A DNA stretch of 64,000 nucleotides from positions 1 to 64,000 of the forward strand of contig JAQRGA010000177.1 of the NCBI GenBank assembly GCA_029237695.1, written 5' to 3'. The notes below the pieces were generated by a model. The model did not search any database, was not told the origin of the DNA, and saw nothing but the letters and a program-made list of their open reading frames with translations. The position numbers were made by a program, and so were the translations under genes. Shown in pieces: positions 1-10,040 of this stretch. Position 1 is the stretch's first letter, and every line of letters begins with the position of its first letter. Origin of the DNA: Conchocele bisecta (taxonomy: Eukaryota > Mollusca > Bivalvia > Lucinida > Thyasiridae).

Positions 1-1080
1 CTGGGCAATATAAATTCCGCATTTGCTGTAAAATTTTGAGTGGTTATTTATTAAACCTACATTTGGAGATTAAATTGGTATAGACTGGTAACATAAACAA
101 TCTTTCTACTTTCACCAAGTTGTGACATGTTCCAAATTGGCCACCATGCTGCGTATTATGATTATCACCCCAGCGGGTGGCATCCTGTATATTCTCACAA
201 AAGCATATGTCACAAAGATGACTCCGCAGTGTCCGTCTTCATAAGGCTGAGAAATGAAACTATTAAACTGTTTTCATTTCTCGCCATTGTAGAGACACAG
301 CTAGACCTAATCCCTCGAGCGGCGAGTTAAACTATTTTCATGTCTCGCCATTGTAAATACAATTCTAAGACCATGCAGGTTTTCTCATGGGCATGTATGA
401 CATCCTGCAATTTCACACCTGGCTTGGATGAACCAGGTAAAATGTTCCTAATTCAGGTAAGATGACATAATGACATTCCGTATCCCTGGGACGTCTGAGT
501 CTAGGTGTTAGGTTGCTGAGTAATTGTCAATCATGTAAATTCGTGTCACTTAGGTTACTAAATTATAAATATAGAGAACTTCGATTCTGATTTCATTAAG
601 TGAAGTAAGTCTGATGTTATTCGTATCTGGATTTAATTGGTTCTACTAAAAAACCTAGAGTTTTTCTTACGTTCAGCTGTTATTGGAACCATGGCTGCTT
701 ATAGAGAAAGTCACAACAAGTAAGTTTAAGTACAGACATGTATGTGGTTCTTACTTGTTTTCGTGTACACATTATACCATGTATATATCATTGTATCTAT
801 GTTATAACAAAAACAATAAAATATGATTAAACTAAACTATGACCTAATTTTATTTGTGATGTTTAGATGCTGTTCAGAATGCTCATGTAAAACATGTTGA
901 TAGTGTCTCGTAAGCCAATTTTGGCTGGGTGTCATTTTATTTGTTTTGTAACTGTTGTTGCCTTATATGTAGAAATGACATGTGACACTTTAATAAACTA
1001 ACTTGACTTGACAACGTAAATATAAATATTAACGTGAAATTATTGCATACGAATAAATTTATTGTCAGGTTATTCAAAAT
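1..1080 (+). repeat. Interspersed repeat, copy A of a 1.08-kb unit (copy B at 60837-61917)
   Basis: This stretch matches 60837-61917 almost base for base in the same orientation, with scattered one- to few-base indels. Both copies end near TTTATTGTCAGGTTATT and then diverge: here into ordinary AT-rich DNA, there directly into the 40-bp minisatellite. The unit ends with an AATAAACTAACTTGACTTGAC-like tail (about 990-1012), which resembles the 3' tail of a retrotransposed or transposed element. It contains a 10-codon ATG ORF (691-723) overlapping a consensus splice donor GTAAGT at 720. No long ORF is present, so its class is unknown. Confidence 0.8.
691..725 (+). other. Mini-ORF with overlapping splice-donor consensus
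   Basis: ATG in good context (ACCATGG) opens a 10-codon frame that ends at TAA 721-723. The bases GTAAGT at 720-725 form a consensus 5' splice donor across that stop. The second copy (61533-61567) keeps the ATG, the frame, the length and the donor while differing at internal codons. This could be the first coding exon of a gene or element captured in the repeat, or a leader ORF. No downstream exon is recognisable. Confidence 0.35.
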
Positions 1081-1262
1081 TAGTGATAATCACCTGATTA
1101 AAATATTCTTTGCACCTGTCTATTCTGATTAGCTATAGCTATATTACTAATATGAATAAATTGTGTACAATACGACAATGACATAATTGACAGATAATCT
1201 GATTCACTTGTTAAGACTAATAGCTGAAACATCATTGTATAAACTAAAAAACATAACAATTG
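1081..1262. other. AT-rich intergenic DNA, no gene seen
   Basis: No ORF of note. Bases about 1060-1140 recur in similar form at 7688-7775 (GTCAGGTTATT, then TTAGTGATAATCACCTGATTA), so this is another dispersed repeat fragment. Confidence 0.5.
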
Positions 1263-1670
1263 GAGTTAATCGTTATTAATTACCCCATTTTTAACGACAA
1301 TTACATTTACGACCTTTATCTAGCACATGCTGGGCTGCATGGATACATATTTAGCTAATGCCAACCAAATCTGAAACTAATCAATATGAAATAACATTGA
1401 GAAATAGCAGACGGCATCTTGAAAAACAAGTTTATTGTTTGCCCTACATTCTCAACCAATGGAAACACTGCATTCCGTCCGAATTAATCGCATATTGGTG
1501 ACTGTCTTCAATATATATCCAATTTAATCATTAAATGGTCAGATACAGAGCTCCAGTTAAGGCGGGTATTTTGGACAACTCTCCCGGGTACTTTTCCCAA
1601 CAAAAATGCAAGTTGGGCGTGCCTTAGAATCGTCTCATCGAGACGATTCTATAGCACTCCCGACTTGACA
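1263..1670 (+). repeat. Left arm of a fold-back pair (partner 5690-6036)
   Basis: Read in reverse complement, 5690-6036 matches this segment: 1263-1556 pairs with about 5744-6036, and about 1615-1670 pairs with 5690-5740. A 60-70-base stretch in the left arm (about 1557-1614) has no partner in the inverted arm but recurs in direct orientation at about 5628-5700. The arm contains its own small hairpin, TAGAATCGTCTCA/GAGACGATTCTA, at about 1626-1652. The arms enclose two minisatellite arrays and may mark the ends of a non-autonomous fold-back element. Confidence 0.65.
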
Positions 1671-1709
1671 TTTTCAGTGAAGAAATGAAACAGTTATTCA
1701 AATATTTTG

Positions 1710-2510
1710 ATCCAAATATGCACTGTATGGTATACAAGACTGACTGGTGTAGAGAGGTTGCACTGTACATTATACAAGGCTGGCTGGTGTAGTAAGGTTG
1801 GACTGTACGGTATACAAGGCTGGCTGGTGTAGAGAGGTTGCACTGTACGGTATACATGGCTGACTGTTGTAGAGAGGTTGCACTGTATGGTATGCAAGGC
1901 TGGCTGGTGTAGAGACGTTGCACTGTACGGTATACAAGGTTGGTTGGTGTAGTGAGGTTGCACTGTACAGTATACACGGCTGGCTGGTGCAGAGAGGTTG
2001 TACTGTACAGTATAAATGGCTGACTGTTGTAGAGAAGTTGCACTGTATGGTATACAAGGCTGGCTGGTGTAGAGAGGTTGCACTGTACGATATACATGGC
2101 TGACTGTTGTAGAGAGGTTGCACTGTATGGTATGCAAGGCTGGCTGGTGTAGAGACGTTGCACTGTACGGTATGCAAGGTTGGTTGGTGTAGTGAGGTTG
2201 CACTGTACAGTATACACGGCTGGCTGGTGCAGAGAGGTTGCACTGTACAGTATAAATGGCTGACTGTTGTAGAGAAGTTGCACTGTATGGTATACAAGGC
2301 TGGCTGGTGTAGTGAGGTTGCACTGTACAGTATACACGGCTGGCTGGTGCAGAGAGGTTGTACTGTACAGTATACAAGGCTGATTGTTGTTGAGAGGTTG
2401 CACTGTATGGTATACAATACTGGCTGGTGTAGATGGTTGCACTGTACATTATACAAGGCTGACTGTTGTAGAGAGTTTGCACAGTATGGTGTAAATACCT
2501 TACTACATGT
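1710..2510. repeat. 40-bp minisatellite array 1
   Basis: About 20 tandem units of 40 bp built on GGTTGCACTGTAC..TATACAAGGCTGGCTGGTGTAGAGA. The unit is not a multiple of three, but three units make 120 bp, so long open frames with a 40-residue period appear in several frames on both strands. These are by-products of the repeat, not genes. Sister arrays lie at 3955-5020, 56255-57950 and 61918-64000, and a 41-bp version in inverse orientation at 18725-20318. Confidence 0.95.
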
Positions 2511-3100
2511 ACATATGTATAATTTTAGCCAGAAATAATTTTGATGTATTGTCTTAGTTTTATCAAATAGCGTTACACTACCGGTCGCGTTCATCTTGCC
2601 AATGAACAATTATTAAAATCTATTTTGGGCATCTACTTGTAATGTTGACTTTCAACTAAGGAGCTTAATTGGCCGAGCCTGAGCACAGCTCAGACTCAAC
2701 CAACAAAGCTCATTGATTTCCAGTATACATATTGAGTTAATGACCAAAAGTTTTATAACCGCTGGCAAGATTAACGCAGCTGGGAGTGTACAAGTTGGCG
2801 AACGTCTCTGTCAGAGCAATATAAATGTTTTTCATGTTAGTTTCATGAGTTAAAGACAAGACGCTAAAGCTAGCAGATTATCTAAACGTACAGACGGACA
2901 CACCGTATGTTATATTTTAAGAAATCAGAAAATATCATCGTTTTAATTCACGTTTCAATAAGTTAGTCATTGCACATCCGCCTCCATGTCCGTCGGGGCA
3001 GGCAACGCCTACCGCGGCGGACAACTCATTCCCGCCTCCATGTCCGTCGGGGCAGGCAACGCCTACCGCGGCGGACAACTCATTCCCGCATCCATGTATG
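2500..3100 (+). repeat. Interspersed repeat R1, copy 1
   Basis: A roughly 590-bp unit following the minisatellite, found again at 5022-5610 and 59152-59755, partly at 18455-18722, and in reverse complement within 53760-54060. Landmarks are TAATTTTAGCCAGAAATAA, a segment with CTGAGCACAGCTCAG (a perfect 14-base dyad plus one), and at its end two copies of GCAGGCAACGCCTACCGCGG separated by about 50 bases. The repeated coupling of this unit with the minisatellite indicates they move or amplify together. Confidence 0.8.
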
Positions 3101-3259
3101 AAATTATGTTAAAATTCTCCAAATCAATTACGGCGGAATTCCCAAATCCCTGAACGCAGGTTATGTCGTGGCGCGTCTCAAATGATGTCAAGATTTATGT
3201 GATTTCTTTCAAAATCATTTGCGGCGAATTTTATACATGTGCGAAGAAGGGAGCCGGAA

Positions 3260-3460
3260 TAATCCCCCCCGGACAAAATCCCCCCGTTCATTTTGACACA
3301 GGCGGACAAAATCCCCACCCCCCCCGGAGAAAATCCCCCTGGACAAAATCCCCCCCGCTCAGATGCAGGGTAGGACAAAATCCCCCAATGAAAATGCAGC
3401 TAGGACAAAATCCCCCCAGCTCAGATGCAGGGTAGGACAAAATCCCCCCTGCAACCAGAG
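3260..3460. repeat. Poly-C module: repeats of ACAAAATCCCCC
   Basis: Successive GGACAAAATCCCCCC blocks alternate with CTCAGATGCAGGGTA-type spacers. The same module in the opposite orientation is at 3675-3890, with about 215 bp of AT-rich DNA between. Equivalent pairs are at 59910-60130 / 60350-60550, and a single one at 55140-55350. The runs of 6-12 G on one strand could form quadruplexes. ORFs rich in proline or glycine across it are not credible genes. Confidence 0.85.
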
Positions 3461-3674
3461 ACATAGAACATGTAATTTTGTTAATAATTGTTAGCATTTT
3501 TGGTTTCTTGGATAATGAACAATTATGATCACTTGATTATTTCATATGCTGGTGTGCTGATAAACCTAATATAAATCATGTGCTTATGTTTTCACAGACT
3601 TAAATGATAGACTCATTACTTATCAATTTATATAAAATTAGACCAAGTAATTATAACAAGTAATATTGTATTTG

Positions 3675-3890
3675 AACGGGGGGATTTTGTCCTACCCTGC
3701 ATCTGAGCGGGGGGATTTTGTCCTACCCTGCACCTGAGCGGGGTGGGGGGGGGGGGGATTTTGTCCTAGCTGCATTTTCAACGGGGGGGGGGGTTTTGTC
3801 CTACCCTGCATCTGAGCGGGGGGGATTTTGTCCGCCTGTGTCAAAAAGCACGGGGGGGATTTTGTCCGGGGGGGGGATTATGTCCTACAC
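3675..3890. repeat. Poly-G module (inverse of 3260-3460)
   Basis: GGGGGGATTTTGTCC blocks separated by TACCCTGCATCTGAGC-type spacers. It is the reverse complement of the module at 3260-3460, so the two form imperfect inverted arms around 3461-3674. Run lengths of G differ between copies, as expected from slippage or sequencing uncertainty. Confidence 0.85.
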
Positions 3891-3954
3891 TCGCGAAGAA
3901 CTATGTACATGTATGTATGGTAATATATAGTGGTCATAGAAACCGGCTGGACAA

Positions 3955-5020
3955 TGCTTACCCCTACAAGGCTGGCTGCTGTAGAGAGGTTGCACTGTAC
4001 GGTACACAAGACTGGCTGGTGTAGAGAGGTTGCACTGTATGTTATACAAGACTGACTGTTGTAGTGAGGTTGCACTGTATGGTATACACGGCTGGCTGGT
4101 GTAGAGAGGTTGCACTGTACAGTACACAGGCTGGGCTGGTGGTAGTGAAGTTGCACTGTATGGTATACAAGACTCGCTGGTGTAGAGAGGTTGTACTGTA
4201 CGGTATACAAGGCTGACTGTTGTAGAGTGGTTGCACTATACGGTATACAAGACTGGCTGGTGTAGAGAGGTTGCACTGTACAGTATACAAGGCTGGCTGG
4301 TGTAGTGAGGTTGCACTGTACAGTATACAAGGCTGGCTGGTGTAATGGTGCAATGGTTGCACTGTACAGTATACAAGGCTGGCTGGTGTAGTGATGGTTG
4401 CACTGTACACTATACACGTGGCTGGTGTAGAGAGGTTGCACAGTCTGGTATACAAGACTGGCTTGTGTAAGGAGGTTGCACTGTATGGTATACAAGACTG
4501 ACTGGTGTAGAGAGGTTGCACTGTACATTATACAAGGCTGGCTGGTGTAGTAAGGTTGGACTGTACGGTATACAAGGCTGGCTGGTGTAGAGAGGTTGCA
4601 CTGTACGGTATACATGGCTGACTGTTGTAGAGAGGTTGCACTGTATGGTATGCAAGGCTGGCTGGTGTAGAGACGTTGCACTGTACGGTATACAAGGTTG
4701 GTTGGTGTAGTGAGGTTGCACTGTACAGTATAAATGGCTGACTGTTGTAGAGAAGTTGCACTGTATGGTATGCAAGGCTGGCTGGTGTAGAGACGTTGTA
4801 CTGTACGGTATACAAGGCTGGCTGGTGTAGTGAGGTTGCACTGTACAGTATACACGGCTGGCTGGTGCAGAGAGGTTGTACTGTACAGTATACAAGGCTG
4901 ATTGTTGTTGAGAGGTTGCACTGTATGGTATACAATACTGGCTGGTGTAGAGGGTTGCACTGTACATTATACAAGGCTGACTGTTGTAGAGAGTTTGCAC
5001 AGTATGGTATAAATACCTTA
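3955..5020. repeat. 40-bp minisatellite array 2
   Basis: About 26 units of the same 40-bp repeat as 1710-2510. It is preceded at 3930-3955 by ACCGGCTGGACAATGCTTAC, the same boundary sequence that marks the edge of the palindrome next to the array at 56255. A shared boundary means these arrays were copied with flanking sequence, as parts of one element. ORFs across it are repeat artefacts. Confidence 0.95.
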
Positions 5021-5021
5021 C

Positions 5022-5620
5022 TACATGTACATATGTATAATTTTAGCCAGAAATAATTTTGATGTATTGTCTTAGTTTTATCAAATAGCGTTACACTACC
5101 GGTCGCGTTCATCTTGCCAATGAACAATTATTAAAATCTATTTTGGGCATCTACTTGTAATGTTGACTTTCAACTAAGGAGCTTAATTGGCCGAGCCTGA
5201 GCACAGCTCAGACTCAACCAACAAAGCTCATTGATTTCCAGTATACATATTGAGTTAATGACCAACAGTTTTATAACCGCTGGCAAGATTAACGCAGCTG
5301 GGAGTGTACAAGTTGTCGAACGTCTCTGTCAGAGCAATATAAATGTTTTTCATGTTAGTTTCACGAGTTAAAGACAAGACGCTAAAGCTAGCAGATTATC
5401 TAAACGTACAGACGGACACACCGTATGTTATATTTTAAGAAATCAGAAAATATCATCGTTTTAATTCACGTTTCAATAAGTTAGTCATTGCACATCCGCC
5501 TCCATGTCCGTCTCGGCAGGCAACGCCTACCGCGGCGGACAACTCATTCCCGCCTCCATGTCCGTCGGGGCAGGCAACGCCTACCGCGGCGGACAACTCA
5601 TTCCCGCATCCATGTATAAG
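5022..5620 (+). repeat. Interspersed repeat R1, copy 2
   Basis: Near-identical to 2500-3100, including the CTGAGCACAGCTCAG dyad and the doubled GCAGGCAACGCCTACC motif. It again directly follows a 40-bp minisatellite array. Confidence 0.8.
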
Positions 5621-5689
5621 TGGTCAGATACAGAGCTCCAGTTAAGGCGGGTATTTTGGACAACTCTCCCGGGTACTTTTCCCAACAAA

Positions 5690-6036
5690 AAATGCAAGTC
5701 GGGAGTGCTATAGACGATGAGACGATTCTAAGGCACGCCTTAACTGCAGCTCTGTATCTGACCATTTAATGATTAAATTGGATATATATTGAAGACAGTC
5801 ACCAATATGCGATTAATTCGGACGGAATGCAGTGTTTCCATTGGTTGAGAATGTAGGGCAAACAATAAACTTGTTTTCAAGATGCCGTCTGCTATTTCTC
5901 AATGTTATTTCATATTGATTAGTTTCAGATTTGGTGGGCATTAGCTAAATATGTATCCATGCAGCCCAGCATGTGCTAGATAAAGGTCGTAAATGTAATT
6001 GTCGTTAAAAATGGGGTAATTAATAACGATTAACTC
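5690..6036 (-). repeat. Right arm of a fold-back pair (partner 1263-1670)
   Basis: The reverse complement of 1263-1670 with small differences. Just before it, 5628-5700 repeats part of the left arm in direct orientation, so 5628-5765 can itself fold (TCAGATACAGAGCT against AGCTCTGTATCTGA). Confidence 0.65.
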
Positions 6037-6382
6037 TAAATTCCGCCGTAAACAGTTAAAAAAACACCTACTAGTTCCGTAATTTATTACAATATCGGAG
6101 CAAACGATAACGCACGCCTGTGCATTAACCGGACACACGTACGTACGTACGGTCGGACGGACGTACGCCAATCAAATTCACTATGTGACTTTACCTCCAG
6201 ATACTACAGCACCTCCACATACTACAGCGCGCGGTCGGGGGATAGCTGTCACTCTCTGGTGGTTATTTTGTTTAGTATGGTACGGAAATGGGGATGATTT
6301 TCTCTGACAATATGAAAGTATTCTTTCAGATTATTTGCGTGGCCCTGAAAAGGGCCGTTGTTCGTCGCTAGGACACCTACAA
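6037..6382. other. Intergenic; dispersed-repeat end
   Basis: About 6125-6175 (TTAACCGGACACAC followed by CGTACGTACGG and CGGACGGACGTACG) recurs at about 58965-59013. No gene is seen. Confidence 0.5.
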
Positions 6383-6949
6383 TTAGCTGAAATCAAATTT
6401 CAGTTTGTCTCTGATGGCGAAAAAAAAAATCCGGTTCACAGCTGCGGATAGGTGGACACCATCTGGGCCGTAGTGTTTTGGTAGCTGTACTCTTTTCAGT
6501 GAAAGGTAGTCTAGGCCAAGGCGCTCTTTCAGGATTGAGTTTGTCTTTGTTCTATTGGCTGTATGTCGCTCCCGTTCCGCGTCAGAATATTCAATTCTGG
6601 TTCGATGCCAGCAACGTAGTTCCCGCGGGGGTATCTCCGTGACGATTACCCTCTTAGCCCCGAGTTCTAGAAGTCGTTGTCGTATCGATAATATGTTGGT
6701 CGCCACGATGGTTGGAAGGTGTAGTTGACTCATGTCGTTCCCCCCGACGTGTAAGACTACGACGTCTGGCTTTCGTTCCGTAACCTCGTTGATCATCGAA
6801 TACGATATCTTGTTGCACGTCAAGCCCGGTTTGCCGTACCACACTGTGTCTTGGTTAAATAGTCTGTCGTCGGACTGGTGAATCTTGACCTCGCGTCGTA
6901 GGTGTTCAATCCAGGAATCGCCAAAGATGATTATTGCCATGTTGAACAT
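6383..6949 (-). CDS. SGNH/GDSL-type hydrolase-like protein
   Basis: An open frame of about 188 codons. The likely ATG is at 6940 (MAIIIFGDSW), since an ATG three codons upstream is also available. SGNH landmarks are in order: block I GDS near residues 10-12 with the nucleophile serine, block III VGGND near 68-72, and block V GPDGVH near 161-166 with the Asp and His of the triad. The length is typical of the small SGNH-hydrolase proteins seen many times in mollusc genomes, some inside retroelements or recombinase elements. A stretch of about 10 A on the + strand (6419-6428) encodes three Phe near the C-terminus and is slippage-prone. It could be a retroelement-borne esterase domain or a single-exon host gene. 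The upstream TCTTCTTTGAAAG could act as a splice acceptor. The substrate cannot be told. Confidence 0.7.
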   Translation of the reverse strand: MFNMAIIIFGDSWIEHLRREVKIHQSDDRLFNQDTVWYGKPGLTCNKISYSMINEVTERKPDVVVLHVGGNDMSQLHLPTIVATNILSIRQRLLELGAKRVIVTEIPPRELRCWHRTRIEYSDAERERHTANRTKTNSILKERLGLDYLSLKRVQLPKHYGPDGVHLSAAVNRIFFFAIRDKLKFDFS

Positions 6950-8317
6950 AAATCTTTCAAAGAAGATATGTAAAAAAGCAGGAGATTACAGTTCTTAAAT
7001 AAATCAACATGTACAATAATAGCCAATACAAATGCTTCATTATCACCAATGCTAACAACCCAATCGGCAATGACCAATACAGTAAGTTTACGCATCATTT
7101 CCGCTAGATAATTAATGTTTTTAAAGTAGTCAGAAACTTGAAACAGCTCATCTTGCGAAGTGTGAAAATATCAAACACCAAGTAAGTCAATTAAAACGAA
7201 TTATACCCTCACGAATTTAATTGCATCTCCGCAGTCAATAAACATATCAATATAATTGTATTATTATTTTATTAAATTATAGACCAAGAATCGCCTTATA
7301 ATAGTATAGATACTGCAAATTCCTAGTGCATTCTGTATTCTCCTACATGTTTTCAGTTTATGTCATGTTTAAATGTAGCGTTACAATAGTCTGATTACAT
7401 TTGTTGCGTTTGTTTTATCAAAATTTGGTAAAATTTACAGCGCAAATGCGGGAAATCATTTGCTCAGTAATTAATTTCATCAAATGTTGCCATCATTGAT
7501 TGAATACATAGTATTTTTTTAAAATGAAAAACGGATATGCGATGAACCGTTAGTTAGTTTAACTTAATATTGATAACCTTCGAAATAGCTGTACTGTAAT
7601 ATAACTTCGGGCATGCATACAATTCGCCGCAAATGTTTTCTAGCATCACCTAATTTCAGTTAATGATGTCAAAATTTGCCCGAAGACATACGAATAAATT
7701 ATTGTCAGGTTATTAAAAATTAGTGATAATCACCTGATTAACATCTGCTTTGCACCTGGCTAATCTGAGTACCACATTCTTAACGAAAATTACATTTACG
7801 ACCTTTATCCAGCATTATTACGTGATATTTTAAAATAATTTACGGCGAATTGTATCTGAATGTAAATGCACTTTCGCCGTATATAGATTCTGCAGATGAC
7901 GTCCAAATTTTACGAAACTTTCACAGCAAATGGGGAATGTAGTTTCGCCGTATATGTTTTCTGGAAAGTTACATAGATTCCGCAGATGACGTAAATGATT
8001 TCGAAAGAAATGTTCAATTGTCATCTATAATGTCATCCCAAAAGATAATAATGTAAAAAATATAGACAAATATTATGTGACGTAAATGTGGATCACACCC
8101 TCCACCATCTGCGCATACATTTTCATAGAAAATCAGTTTTCAACTGACCAATTTTATTTGATCTTCCACCTATTGTAGTTTACGAAATTTATTCATGAAA
8201 TGACGTTAAAATACGACGAAACGTTCATGGCAAATTGGTAATTTAATTTCTTATATACTTCGGATACCCGAATGTGCGTTATAGCATGGCTGTTATATAA
8301 CACAATGACAAAACCTA
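6950..8317. other. AT-rich intergenic DNA, no gene seen
   Basis: Contains fragments of dispersed repeats: about 7688-7775 resembles 1060-1140, and 7620-8010 holds degenerate pieces of the AAATTCGCCGCAAATG / GACGAAACTTTCA family seen at 16743-16985 and 54640-54780. No convincing ORF. Confidence 0.5.
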
Positions 8318-10040
8318 TGGGGTGCCGTTTTGGACTTTAATAGCACTTCGTGATATCACCACTTCGAATAGGTGATATCACCACTTCGAAGTGGTGATAT
8401 CACCACTTCGAAGAGGTGATATCACCTATTCGATTTGAAGTGGTGATATCACCACTTCGAAGTGGTGATATCACCACTTCAAATAGGTGATATCACCACT
8501 TCGAATAGGTGATATCACCACTTCGAAGTGGTGATATCACCACTTCAAATCGAATAGGTGATGATCACCTATTCGAAGTGGTGATATCACCACTTCAAAT
8601 CGAATAGGTGATATCACCTATTCGGTTTGAAGTGGTGATATCACCACTTCGAAGTGGTGATATCACCTATTCGAAGTGGTGATATCACATATTCGAAGTG
8701 GTGATATCACCTATTCGTAGTGGTGATATCACCTATTCGATTCGAAGTGGTGATATCACCTATTCGAAGTGGTGATATCACATATTCGAAGTGGTGATAT
8801 CACCACTTCAAATCGAATAGGTGATATCACCTATTCGGTTTGAAGTGGTGATATCACCACTTCGAAGTGGTGATATCACCTATTCGAAGTGGTGATATCA
8901 CATATTCGAAGTGGTGATATCACCTATTCGTAGTGGTGATATCACCTATTCGATTCGAAGTGGTGATATCACCTATTCGAAGTGGTGATATCACATATTC
9001 GAAGTGGTGATATCACCACTTCGAAGTGGTGATATCACCTATTCGATTTGAACTTCGAAGTGGTGATATCACCTATTCGTAGTGGTGATATCACCACTTC
9101 GAAGTGGTGATATCACCTATTCGAAGTGGTGATATCACCTATTCAAAATCGAATAGGTGATATCACCACTTCGAATAGGTGATATCACCACTTCGAATAG
9201 GTGATATCACCACTTCGAAGTGGTGATATCACCACTTCAAATCGAATAGGTGATATCACCACTTTGAAGTGGTGATATCACCTATTCGATTTGAAGTGGT
9301 GATATCACCACTTTGAAGTGGTGATATCACCACTTCAAATCGAATAGGTGATATCACCACTTTGAAGTGGTGATATCACCTATTCGATTTGAAGTGGTGA
9401 TATCACCACTTTGAAGTGGTGATATCACCTATTCGAAGTGGTGATATCACATATTCGAAGTGGTGATATCACCACTTCGAAGTGGTGATATCACCACTTC
9501 GAAGTGGTGATATCACCTATTCGATTTGAAGTGGTGATATCACCACTTCGAAGTGGTGATATCACCACTTCGAAGTGGTGATATCACCACTTCAAATCGA
9601 ATAGGTGATATCACCTATTCGAAGTGGTGATATCACCACTTCAAATCGAATAGGTGATATCACCACTTTGAAGTGGTGATATCACCTATTCGATTTGAAG
9701 TGGTGATATCACCACTTCGAATTGGTGATATCACCTATTCGAAGTGGTGATATCACATATTCGAAGTGGTGATATCACCACTTCGAAGTGTGATATCACC
9801 TATTCGATTTGAAGTGGTGATATCACCACTTCGAAGTGGTGATATCACCTATTCGTAGTGGTGATATCACCACTTCGAAGTGGTGATATCACCTATTCGA
9901 AGTGGTGATATCACCTATTCAAAATCGAATAGGTGATATCACCACTTCGAAGTGGTGATATCACCACATCGAAGTGGTGATATCACCTATTCGAAGTGGT
10001 GATATCACGGAGTGCTATTAAAGTCCAAAACGGCACCCCA
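8318..10040. mobile_element. TA-flanked inverted-repeat element with a core of nested palindromes
   Basis: The left end TGGGGTGCCGTTTTGGACTT (8318) continues through TTAATAGCACT; the right end (to 10040) is its reverse complement with one mismatch near the inner side, giving terminal inverted repeats of over 30 bp. Both ends are bordered by TA (8316-8317 and 10041-10042), the target duplication of Tc1/mariner-type elements. The whole 1.65-kb interior is an array in which the 12-bp perfect palindrome GGTGATATCACC alternates with 10-bp linkers (ACTTCGAAGT, TATTCGAAGT, ACTTCGAATA) or 15-bp linkers (TATTCGATTTGAAGT and its complement). No ORF exists. It looks like a non-autonomous element whose core expanded by tandem amplification. 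Confidence 0.85.

Noticed and set aside
1624..2609. Several 260-280-codon minus-strand ORFs with YTVQCNLSTPASLVY-type repeats
   Set aside because: The 40-bp minisatellite is open in several frames on both strands at once; the peptides are by-products. The same holds for 3878-5127, 18673-20250, 56145-57953 and 61916-63967.
3163..3930. Proline- or glycine-rich ORFs
   Set aside because: They translate the poly-C/poly-G repeat modules.
8318..10040. CRISPR or bacterial REP cluster
   Set aside because: No spacers; TA duplications and terminal inverted repeats place it with eukaryotic DNA elements.
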